Assembly (NCBI GenBank): GCA_019187665.1
Contig: JABARH010000054.1
Span: 1-60,903 of the forward strand
Source: Anaerolineales bacterium
Lineage (GTDB): Bacteria; Chloroflexota; Anaerolineae; Anaerolineales; Villigracilaceae
Direction: 5' to 3'
DNA length: 60,903 bases
In this document: positions 1-7,900 of the stretch, one piece after another
Layout: each line of letters starts with the position of its first letter
Position numbering within the stretch: position 1 is the stretch's first letter
Translations under genes and position numbers: made by a program
The notes under the pieces: model-generated
Told to the model about the DNA's origin: nothing
The model's input: only the letters and a program-made list of their open reading frames with translations
Database searches by the model: none

Positions 1-20
1 CCTGCGGGACGGTTTGCTGT

Positions 21-791
21 TTAGATCGGATGATTGATGTCCCACAAAATTCGCAAGCCGTCGAGCGTGAGCCATGGGGCGATGATCTGAATAACATCGG
101 TCTCTTGCGCGACGATCTCGGCGAGACCGCCCGTTGCGATGACTTTCATCGTGGGACCAAGCTCTTTGCGAAAACGCTCGACCATGCCCTCGACCATGCT
201 CACGTAGCCGAATAATAAACCCGCCTGCATCGCGTGGACTGTGTTGCGACCGATGACCGAAGGCGGGCGTTGCAAGTCAATGCGCGGAAGTTTTGCGGCG
301 TGCGTGAAGAGCGCTTCGGTGGCGAGATTGATGCCCGCGGTGATCGCGCCGCCGAGATACTCGCCGTCTTTATTGACCGCGTTGAAGGTGGTGGCTGTTC
401 CGAAATCAATGATGCATGCGGGACCTTTATAGAGATATACGACAGCGACCGCGTCCGCGATTCGATCCGCGCCGACCGCGCGCGGGTCTTCGTATTTCAC
501 TTTGACGCCTGTTTTGATTCCCACGTCAATGACGAACGGCTCTTGATCTAAATATTCGCGGCACGCTTGAATCACCCGCCCCGTCAGTTGTGGCACAACG
601 GAAGCGAGACACACCCCCGTGAGTTGTTTGGCGGTCACTTTTGCATTTTGCAATAAGCCTTGCATTTGCAAACCATATTCGTCGGGCATGCGCGCATGAT
701 CGGTGGCAAGCCGCCAATGGGCGCCGAGATCGTTTCCATTGTACAAGCCCAGTGTGAGGTTGGTGTTGCCGAGGTCAATGACGAGGAGCAT
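21..791 (-). CDS. coaX: Type III pantothenate kinase
   Basis: Phosphorylates pantothenate in the first step of coenzyme A synthesis, in the cytosol. The 256-residue product has the usual type III length. It shows the ASKHA-fold motifs in order: DLGNTN (residues 6-11, phosphate binding), GADRIADA (about 107-114, pantothenate site), DFGTATTFN (about 129-137) and GGAITAG (about 147-153). The ATG at 791 gives the canonical N-terminus starting just before the first motif. It lies 47 bp downstream of the toxin-antitoxin pair on the same strand, with no obvious functional link. Identification is firm because all family motifs are present; the type I/II kinases have unrelated folds. Confidence 0.96.
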   Translation of the reverse strand: MLLVIDLGNTNLTLGLYNGNDLGAHWRLATDHARMPDEYGLQMQGLLQNAKVTAKQLTGVCLASVVPQLTGRVIQACREYLDQEPFVIDVGIKTGVKVKYEDPRAVGADRIADAVAVVYLYKGPACIIDFGTATTFNAVNKDGEYLGGAITAGINLATEALFTHAAKLPRIDLQRPPSVIGRNTVHAMQAGLLFGYVSMVEGMVERFRKELGPTMKVIATGGLAEIVAQETDVIQIIAPWLTLDGLRILWDINHPI

Positions 792-838
792 GGGGATGAA
801 GAGAGTAGAGGCTTCGAGATTGGAGGGAGGTCATACCG

Positions 839-1156
839 TTAGGGAGCAACTTCAATGCGGATTTCTTTCAAGATGGCTGAAACCTCATCCTTTGAGCTGA
901 TATGTTGTCTAAGAACCTGTTCGGTTTTTTCAAGAACGCGATCGGCGGAAAGTTTTGCAATTTCCTGCCGCATAGATTGACCAATGTATAACTTAAGCAA
1001 GGCTTCCACAGACATATCGCGGCCCGCCGCGATTTTTTCAAGGGTCGACAGCGCGTCGGCGGGGATGTGAATTGTGACAGGTCTCGCCGCGCGAGGACGC
1101 AGGCGCAACTCAAATCCTTCTTCGGTTATGAGAGTTTCGTCAGTCTGCTTCTTCAT
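839..1156 (-). CDS. Antitoxin partner of BrnT (BrnA-like/CopG-type)
   Basis: A 105-residue protein whose start codon overlaps the end of the BrnT toxin gene by 17 bp, the usual toxin-first order of BrnTA modules. The middle part, around PVTIHIPADALSTLEKIA, looks like a ribbon-helix-helix or related DNA-binding segment, followed by a charged helical C-terminus. From family knowledge such antitoxins neutralise BrnT and repress their own promoter. The sequence is not a textbook BrnA, so the assignment rests mostly on position and overlap. It is probably co-transcribed with the toxin. Confidence 0.72.
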   Translation of the reverse strand: MKKQTDETLITEEGFELRLRPRAARPVTIHIPADALSTLEKIAAGRDMSVEALLKLYIGQSMRQEIAKLSADRVLEKTEQVLRQHISSKDEVSAILKEIRIEVAP

Positions 1157-1439
1157 AGACTTTCCTTTCGGCGCGGGTAGCGGGTCGGGCGGAAATGATC
1201 CGCGTGCGTGTCGCTCGCGCCGTATATACAGCCAGTAAAAGCCGCTGAGAGAAAGTATACCCGATTATAAAATCGCGTTCTTCTTTGTCGTCTGCCGAAG
1301 CGTCGCCTGTCTGAAAGAACGGATCAAGAAAAACTTCCGCGGCTTCTTCGAAGGTCACGCCATGTTTTTGAATGTTAGCGACGGCTTTGTTTTCATCCCA
1401 TTCAAACTCCATGCCTTGAAGTTGGTATGTGATGTCCAT
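1140..1439 (-). CDS. brnT: BrnT family ribonuclease toxin
   Basis: A 99-residue protein with the hallmarks of BrnT, a RelE-fold mRNA-degrading toxin. It has the FEWDENKAVANIQKHGV opening, the FEEAAEVFLDP segment, an internal RDFIIG strand and the C-terminal RIISARPATRAERKVYE motif, which carries the conserved Arg/Arg/Glu residues. The antitoxin gene overlaps its 3' end. The length is standard for the family and no residue is obviously missing, so the toxin is probably active when free. The start at 1439 puts the WDENK motif about 13 residues in, as in relatives. Confidence 0.93.
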   Translation of the reverse strand: MDITYQLQGMEFEWDENKAVANIQKHGVTFEEAAEVFLDPFFQTGDASADDKEERDFIIGYTFSQRLLLAVYTARATRTRIISARPATRAERKVYEEAD

Positions 1440-1517
1440 GAACGGGTCCTTCTAATGGATGTTGCAGAAACGTGTTGAGGAAGTATACACGGAAACACGC
1501 GCCTACCTGCGCGCTGT

Positions 1518-3365
1518 TTACGATTTCACTTTCTCCACGATCTCCGCGACCATATCGTACTTGTGGAATTGGGGCATGATGTACACGCCTCCCGCCCACG
1601 CTTTTGCCTGCTCCACCAATTCGACCGCGATCTCCACCCCAGCCTTCACGCCCTCGTCGCCTGCCGCTTCGATCCGTTTGCGCGTCTCATCGGGAATCGA
1701 AATGCCAGGCACTTCGTTGTGTAAAAAGTTCGCGTGTTTAACGCCGACCAACGGCAGGATGCCGACCAGAATCGGCTTGTCCAGTTTGCCGTGTTTCGCT
1801 TCGTATGCTTCGAGTAATTTTGGTCCATCGTCTGCGCGGTAGACGGGTTGCGTGAGGAAAAAGTCCGCGCCCGCTTTTACTTTGCGATGAAGGTTTTTAA
1901 TTTCGTTGTCCACATCGGGCGGACACAAATTCAACGCCGCGCCGACGAAGAAATTTGTGGGCTGACCGATGCTCGTGCCTGAATGGTCAATGCCTTCGTT
2001 GAATCCTTGCTTGATGAGTTTGATGAGACCCGACGGCACGAGATCGTAATTGTCCATCGCTTCGGGGTAATCGCCGATGGCGGTCGGGTCGCCCATCACA
2101 ACAAAAATATTGCGGATGCCGAGCGCGTGCGCGGCAAGCAAATCGCCTTGCACACGCAAGAGATTCCGTCCGCGCGTGGGGAAGTGGATCGTCGTCTCGA
2201 CTCCCACTTTGCGTTGCACCACGTCGCACACCGCCCACGCCGACATTCTCATGCGCGCCATCGGCGAGTCGGCGACGTTGATCACGTCCGCGCCCGCATC
2301 GGCGAGGAGAGACGCGCCCGCCAGCAGTTTGTGAGTCGAGAGTCCGCGCGGCGGGTCCATTTCTACTGAAATTGCAAATTCGCCGCGTTCCAATTTTTGC
2401 GCGAATTGAGTTGGGGGCTCAACATCTGAGACCTCGGAGGTCTCCAAGACCTCCGAGGTCTGAATCAACACCGAAGATCGCGCCGAAGAATCCAGCGCCT
2501 TCCTCATCGCGGCGACGTGTTGCGGAGTCGTGCCGCAACATCCGCCGACGATCACCGCGCCCGTCTCGCGGAACGACAGCGCGTAATCGCCGAAGTACTC
2601 CGCGTCGGCGGGATACATGATTCGTCCGCCCACTTGTTCGGGCCAGCCCGCGTTCGGCTTCACCCAAAATTTTCCGTCAGGCACAGCCTGTTTCATCTGC
2701 TTCAAAATTCGCAACAGTTGCGCGGGTCCGCCAGAGCAGTTGACTCCGATCACGTCCGCGCCCGCGTCGCGCAACGTCCGCGCCACTTTCATCGGTTCAT
2801 CGCCGAGCAAAGTTCTGTCATCGCGCGTGAACGTGACGGACGCAACGACGGGCAGATCGCATGTCTCTTTCGCGGCTTTGATGGCTTCGCGGATCTCGTA
2901 CAGATCGCTGAACGTCTCGATGACGATCAAGTCGGCGCCTGCATCCGCCAGCGCGCGGATCTGCTCCGCAAACGCCTCTCGCGCCTCCTCAGGCTGGACG
3001 CGCCCAAACGGAGCGATCCGCACCCCCAACGGACCGACATCCCCCGCGACCAACACATCCTTGAACGACGCGGCAACGACGCGCTTGGCAAGGTCAACGC
3101 TGGTTTTGTTGATTTCGACGACATCGTCTTGCAATCCGTGCTTGCTGAGTTTGAATCGATTCGCGCCGAACGTGTTGGTAATGATCAACTGCGCGCCCGC
3201 CTCGATGTACTCGCGGTGAATCTCCGCCACCGCAGAGGGATTCGTGAGGTTGAGCTCATCGAAGCATTTATCGAATCCCACTCCGCGCGTGTGGAGCATG
3301 GTCCCCATCGCGCCATCGGCGAGGAGGGTTTGGGAGGAGAGGAGGTTTAGGAATTTATTTGTCAT
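1518..3365 (-). CDS. Homocysteine S-methyltransferase / methylenetetrahydrofolate reductase fusion
   Basis: A 615-residue bifunctional protein of the Bacillus YitJ type. Residues 1 to about 295 are a homocysteine S-methyltransferase domain (LADGAMGTML opening, zinc-binding GGCCGTT near residue 274). Residues from about 320 to the end are a 5,10-methylenetetrahydrofolate reductase barrel (ISVEMDPPRG opening). It would make methyl-THF and transfer methyl groups to homocysteine, fitting the metH gene upstream on the same strand. The linker carries QTSEVLETSEVS, encoded by a 33-nt palindromic repeat. The ATG at 3365 is preceded by GGAGCAAAAT, a good ribosome site. It lies beyond the RAYT insertion and may once have been co-transcribed with metH. 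Confidence 0.94.
   Translation of the reverse strand: MTNKFLNLLSSQTLLADGAMGTMLHTRGVGFDKCFDELNLTNPSAVAEIHREYIEAGAQLIITNTFGANRFKLSKHGLQDDVVEINKTSVDLAKRVVAASFKDVLVAGDVGPLGVRIAPFGRVQPEEAREAFAEQIRALADAGADLIVIETFSDLYEIREAIKAAKETCDLPVVASVTFTRDDRTLLGDEPMKVARTLRDAGADVIGVNCSGGPAQLLRILKQMKQAVPDGKFWVKPNAGWPEQVGGRIMYPADAEYFGDYALSFRETGAVIVGGCCGTTPQHVAAMRKALDSSARSSVLIQTSEVLETSEVSDVEPPTQFAQKLERGEFAISVEMDPPRGLSTHKLLAGASLLADAGADVINVADSPMARMRMSAWAVCDVVQRKVGVETTIHFPTRGRNLLRVQGDLLAAHALGIRNIFVVMGDPTAIGDYPEAMDNYDLVPSGLIKLIKQGFNEGIDHSGTSIGQPTNFFVGAALNLCPPDVDNEIKNLHRKVKAGADFFLTQPVYRADDGPKLLEAYEAKHGKLDKPILVGILPLVGVKHANFLHNEVPGISIPDETRKRIEAAGDEGVKAGVEIAVELVEQAKAWAGGVYIMPQFHKYDMVAEIVEKVKS
2429..2461. repeat. In-frame palindromic repeat (TSEV family), copy 1
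   Basis: Two 15-bp arms, AGACCTCGGAGGTCT and its reverse complement, are separated by 3 bp. Each arm is itself nearly palindromic. The element sits in the linker of the methyltransferase/MTHFR fusion and is read as QTSEVLETSEVS. A second copy with the same 15-3-15 design and the same reading frame is in the PGI/PMI gene at 48986-49018. Confidence 0.9.
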
Positions 3366-3375
3366 ATTTTGCTCC

Positions 3376-3402
3376 GTAGAGCGAGATACTATCTCGCTCT
3401 AC
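3376..3402. repeat. REP palindrome flanking RAYT (copy 1)
   Basis: A 27-bp near-perfect palindrome with arms GTAGAGCGAGATA and TATCTCGCTCTAC. The stop codon of the RAYT gene lies inside it. Copies at 4914-4940 and 43196-43222 differ only at the centre. A RAYT bracketed by REP palindromes is the classic REPtron arrangement. Confidence 0.9.
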
Positions 3403-3956
3403 ATTTCGTATTTGCAGTATGTCCACTTCCAACTTTTCCAATCAGTTACCAAACCTGCTTTGACTGGATTGTAGAGCACGTATTTGATGATCCGTTCGAG
3501 TTCTTTCTCGTCACGAGCGAAATGGTCGTAACTTTCATGTTGCCAAAATGCGCCACTTCTGCCCAAAACCTTGTTCGCGTGATTGGCAGAGTTTCGCTTG
3601 ATGTTGTGCATGATTTTCGTCAGGCTATAATCTGCTGTGTCTGAACTTTCATGCGGGATCAGAACCAAATGAACATGGTTCGGCATAATGCAGTATGCCA
3701 ACACATCGAACCACACGCCGTCGTGATAAAGGATTGAGTCAGCGACGATTTGGGCAATTTGATCGTCTTTCAACCAGAAAGGACCTGTGACACTTTTGTG
3801 GAGGGCATCATCCCATTTCCCGAAAAGTTTCCGCTGTTCCCTATCGCGGAGTTTGATCTTTTCTTTCTGGTCCTTGATAGTGATAAGCCTCTTTTCAAAT
3901 TGCTCCGCCTCTGCGCGTAACTGTTCTACCACTGCGATCGGAAGCGAACCTGCTAA

Positions 3957-4815
3957 GAGAGTGTTTCTTAAGTAGTCGGGTAAGATTGGAGAATGACCAA
4001 ATTCAACCAAACCTACCCGACCGACCTCAAGTATACCGAATGGCAACTGATTGCGGACTTTTTTCCGGCCAAGCAGATGGGACGCCCGCGCAAGTGGGAA
4101 ATGTGGCAAATTATCAATGCCATCCTCTATGTGGTGCGAACTGGTTGCCAGTGGCGCATGATGCCCAAAGACCTACCGCCGTGGCAAACCGTGTACGGCT
4201 ACTTTCGCCGCTGGAAGAAAAACGGTCTCTGGGAACGGATCAATGAAGCGATGGTAAAGAAGGTGCGTGTCAAAAATGGACGGAAACCAGAGCCCAGCGC
4301 AGGCATCGTGGACAGTCAGAGCGTCAAAACCTCAGAAGGTGGTGAACAACGCGGAATCGACGTTCACAAGCAGACGCCTGGTCGGAAACGCCACATTTTA
4401 GTGGACACGTTAGGCTTGCTGTTACTTGTTTTGGTGCACAGTGCCAGCATTCAAGATGGTGCAGGCGGTTATCAACTACTGCAAAAATGGTTCGAGACCG
4501 TCAAACGCAGTGTCCATAATCGTTGGTGTCGTCTGAAACTGCTCTGGGCAGATGCGGCGTATGTCTCGATTATTGAAAAGGTACGCAAAAATTTTGGATG
4601 GACACTGGAGATTGTCCGCAGATCTGATAAAGCCAAAGGCTTTGAGATCTTGCCGCATCGCTGGATTGTCGAACGCACTTTTGGCTGGCTCGGACGGTAT
4701 CGCCGTTTGTCACGAGATTTTGAACATACTGTCTCTTCCAGCGAATCCATGGTTTACATTGCCAGCATTCGTCGCATGTTGAAACTGGCGACAAATTGAC
4801 TTAAGAAACACTCTC
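3957..4815 (+). mobile_element. IS5 family (IS1031-type) insertion sequence, 859 bp, intact
   Basis: The left end GAGAGTGTTTCTTAAGT (from 3957) and the right end ACTTAAGAAACACTCTC (to 4815) are perfect inverted repeats of 17 bp. A TAA duplication flanks them at 3954-3956 and 4816-4818. The GAG-starting ends, TNA-type target duplication and length near 850-900 bp are those of the IS1031 group of IS5. It carries one uninterrupted transposase frame. It has landed inside the RAYT gene, so it is younger than the RAYT insertion. Confidence 0.95.
3993..4799 (+). CDS. IS5 family DDE transposase
   Basis: A 268-residue transposase filling the insertion sequence. The N-terminal part (about residues 10-85) is the DUF4096-type helix-turn-helix region with TEWQLIADFFP and ILYVVRTGCQWRMMP. 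The DDE core follows: GIVDSQSVKT (first Asp, near residue 107), LLWADAAYV (second Asp, near residue 188) and RWIVERTFGWL (Glu, near residue 228). The frame is continuous, without the programmed frameshift of some IS5 relatives. All three catalytic residues are present, so the element is probably still mobile. Confidence 0.95.
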   Translation: MTKFNQTYPTDLKYTEWQLIADFFPAKQMGRPRKWEMWQIINAILYVVRTGCQWRMMPKDLPPWQTVYGYFRRWKKNGLWERINEAMVKKVRVKNGRKPEPSAGIVDSQSVKTSEGGEQRGIDVHKQTPGRKRHILVDTLGLLLLVLVHSASIQDGAGGYQLLQKWFETVKRSVHNRWCRLKLLWADAAYVSIIEKVRKNFGWTLEIVRRSDKAKGFEILPHRWIVERTFGWLGRYRRLSRDFEHTVSSSESMVYIASIRRMLKLATN

Positions 4816-4913
4816 TAAGCGAAAGTTAACCAGAAATGCCGCTCCACGCGGTTGGATATGAGGCAGGTTCCGCCGATAGAACTCGCGGTAATTGAAATTT
4901 GTCATGGCAGCGT

Positions 4914-4940
4914 GTAGAGCGAGATATTATCTCGCTCTAC
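4914..4940. repeat. REP palindrome flanking RAYT (copy 2)
   Basis: A 27-bp palindrome with the same arms as 3376-3402 (centre TATTA rather than TACTA). It lies 8 bp upstream of the RAYT start. It also contains the stop codon of metH (4937-4939), so it forms the very 3' end of that gene and may act as a terminator or mRNA-end hairpin. Confidence 0.9.
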
Positions 4941-7900
4941 CTCATCAACTGTTCCACCCGCGTTTCGCCGAGCGTGTAATATTTCGCGTCTTTATGCGGA
5001 ACGACGATGGCGGCGGTGGATTCTTCGGGGATGATCTGTCCCGAAACGGAAAGCCCCAGCCCAAGTTCGGATTCGGCGGCGGGGAGCAGTTTGAAGACTT
5101 TGAAATGATCTTCAAGAATCGGGATGGCGGGATAGCCCCACGAGTAGCGTTTGCCTTGCTTTGCGCCGAGTCCCAACTCGCGGCGGATGTGATTGTGGAT
5201 ATAGTCTGCGGTCGCTTCAGCGGCTTGGACAGCGAGTCCGTGCACGAAGTAGGCTTCGGTGTAATCGTTGGCGGCTTGCAACTCTTCAAATAGAGCGGTG
5301 GCGGCTTTGCCGACGGTGACGATTTGTAACGCGACCGTATCCAACTGGCCCGATTCGACCGAAGCGAAATAATCCGAAAGCGCGAGGAAATCTCCGTTCG
5401 GTTGGCGCGGACAAATCAAACGCGTCGCTTCTTTTTTGCCTTGCGCGTCGGCATAGACGATCAATTCCTCGCCGTCGGCTTGACAGGCGAAGTAGCCGTA
5501 CACCGCCTGCGGTTTGAGCCAGCCGCGTTTGGAGCCATCTTTGCTCATCGAGATCAGGCGCGCGTCAAATTCTTTTTTCAACTTGTCCCATTCTGCGCCG
5601 TGTGTGTTCTTCGCGCCCCACGACAAACGATACAACTCGTTGATGTTGAGATGCTTCAAAACCATTTCAAGCGGCATGTCTTTGACGATTCGCTGTCCCA
5701 ATTTTTCGGGCAACTTAATGGGATTAGGAACAACGTTTGATCTTTGTCCCGTTGGAGCGGATTCTTCCTGCGCCGCCGCTCTGCCCAACTCAAACTCCGC
5801 TTCTTTTCGGACCTTCGAGAGGAGTTCCGCGCGTTTGGCTGGATCAATCAACCCGTCCATTGTGTCCAGTCCCTCAAAGGCATCTTTACAATAGAAGACG
5901 CCTGCATCATAAAATTCTTGATTGACTTCCGTTTGCAAGATTCTTCTTCCAAACCTGCGATTAATTGCCGCGCCGCCGATCAGCACAGGGATGTTGTGTT
6001 TGCGCCGATGCAGTTCATTCACGATCAACGGCATCTGCTTGGATGTGCTAACCAGCAAAGCGGATAAACCGATGGCGGTGGCGTTATTTTCCACGGCTTG
6101 GGTGATGATCGTTTCGGCTGGAACTTGCTTGCCCAAGTCCACGACGGTGTAGCCGTTGTTGGCGAGAATCGTTTTGACGAGATTCTTTCCAATATCATGC
6201 ACATCGCCATAGACGGTGGCAATAACAACCGTGCCTTTGGTGACGCCTTCCATCTTTTCTAGATAGTTTTCGAGATGCGCGACGGTCTTCTTCATCACTT
6301 CGGCGGATTGAAGCACGAATGGCAGAATCAATTCGCCCGCGCCGAATTTGTCGCCGACTTCTTTCATGGCGGGGAGCAGGACGTTGTTGAGGGTGTGGAC
6401 AGCTACTTCGTGTTGCGTACTGCGTATTGAGGGCTGCGTGTTCTCGGATACGAGTTGCGGGTTACGAGTTACATCTTGCTCCTGCGTACTTGTGTACGTG
6501 TCTACCTGTGTACCTGTTTTACGATGTATGATCTCATCAATATCCTCTTCCACTCCATCCTTGAAGCGATGCACGATCTTCCAGTGGAGTTTTTGTTCGG
6601 GGGTCATGCCTTCGGTGGGGTCGGCGACTTTGTCGTCGGCGATCTCCACATTTTCAAAATGTTGGATGAAGCGTTGAAGCGCGTCTTCGCGGCGATTGAA
6701 GATCAAATCTTCGCAAAGGTCGCGCTCTTCTTGGTCAATTTCTGCGTACGGTTTGACGTGCGCGGCGTTGACGATGGCCATATCCAGACCGACTTGCACG
6801 CAGTGATAGAGCATCACCGAGTTCAAGGCGGGGCGGGCTTGTGCGGCAAACCCAAAGGACAGGTTGCTCACGCCCAATGAGGTCATCACGCCTGGAAGTT
6901 TTTCTTCGATCAGACGAATGCCTTCGATGGTTTCTTTGGCGGAATCGACAAACTCCGCGTCGCCTGTTGCGAGGGTGAAGGTCAAATCGTCGAAGACCAA
7001 ATCTTCGGCTTTGAGTCCATGCTCGTTGACGGCGATGTCGTAGATGCGTTGCGCGACTTCGTATTTATGTTGCGCGGTCTTCGCCATGCCTTTTTCGTCA
7101 ATCGTGAGGCAGATCACGGCGGCGTTATATTTTTTGGCGAGCGCGAAAATTTTATCGGCTTTGGTGCGACCCGCCTCAAGATGCGTGGAGTTGATCAAAC
7201 AACGACCAGGCGCGGTTTGCAAGGCGATCTCCAAAACATCCACTTCGGTGGAGTCGATCACGAGCGGAACATCCACGCCCATTTGTAATTTCTTGATGAC
7301 CTTGCGCATCTGTTCGCCTTCATCGGCGCGTTCGGTGACAGCGACGGAAATATCCAACGCGTGCGCGCCGCCAGCCACTTGATCGCGGGCAATATCTAAA
7401 ATGCCGTCGTAATCTTCTTCGAGCAGGAGTCGCTTGAACTTGCGCGAACCTTGCGCGTTACAGCGTTCGCCGAGCAGGGTGGGGGCGGGGTCTTGACGCA
7501 TGGCAATCGCCGACATGGCAGAGGCAAGCTGAGGCGTAGTCTGAAGCGGTTGTCTATCGGGTAATTGGTAATCGGCAAGTTTATCCACCAAAAGTTTGAG
7601 ATGCGCGGGAGTCGTGCCGCAACATCCGCCAACCACACGCACGTGATGCTTCGTCACAAATTCGTACATGTCATTTGCATACGGTTCAGGCTCAAGCGGA
7701 TATACAGCCTGCCCATCCACGTTGAGCGGAAGTCCCGCGTTGGGGATGCACGAAACGGGAAGCGTGGAATTTTCACCGAGGAATCGAATCGGCTCGCGCA
7801 TGTGTTCGGGTCCAGTGGAGCAGTTGAGACCGATCACGTCAATGCCCATGCCTTCGAGGATCGTCAGCGAGGCGTTGATGTCGGTGCCGAGCAACATGCG

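Larger units (their letters stand above)
3399..4905 (-). pseudogene. REP-associated tyrosine transposase (RAYT), interrupted by an IS5-type element
   Basis: An IS200/IS605-related Y1 transposase. The minus strand starts at ATG 4905 and reads MTNFNYREFYRRNLPHIQPR and on to VNFR, then is cut by the IS (3957-4815). It resumes with LAGSLPIAVVEQLRAEAEQ and runs to the stop at 3399. Removing the IS and one copy of the TAA target duplication restores one open frame. The catalytic parts are intact in the 3' portion: the HUH-like MPNHVHLVL motif, then the SANHANKVLGRSG and FWQHESYDH segments and NPVKAGLV. The residues found upstream of LAGSLP in this frame are antisense IS sequence, not RAYT. Relatives are single-copy housekeepers that move or maintain REP palindromes; here one flanks each end. 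Confidence 0.93.

Noticed and set aside
3958..4109. N-terminal extension of the RAYT frame as a native start
   Set aside because: These codons are antisense IS sequence. The true RAYT N-terminus lies beyond the IS at 4905.
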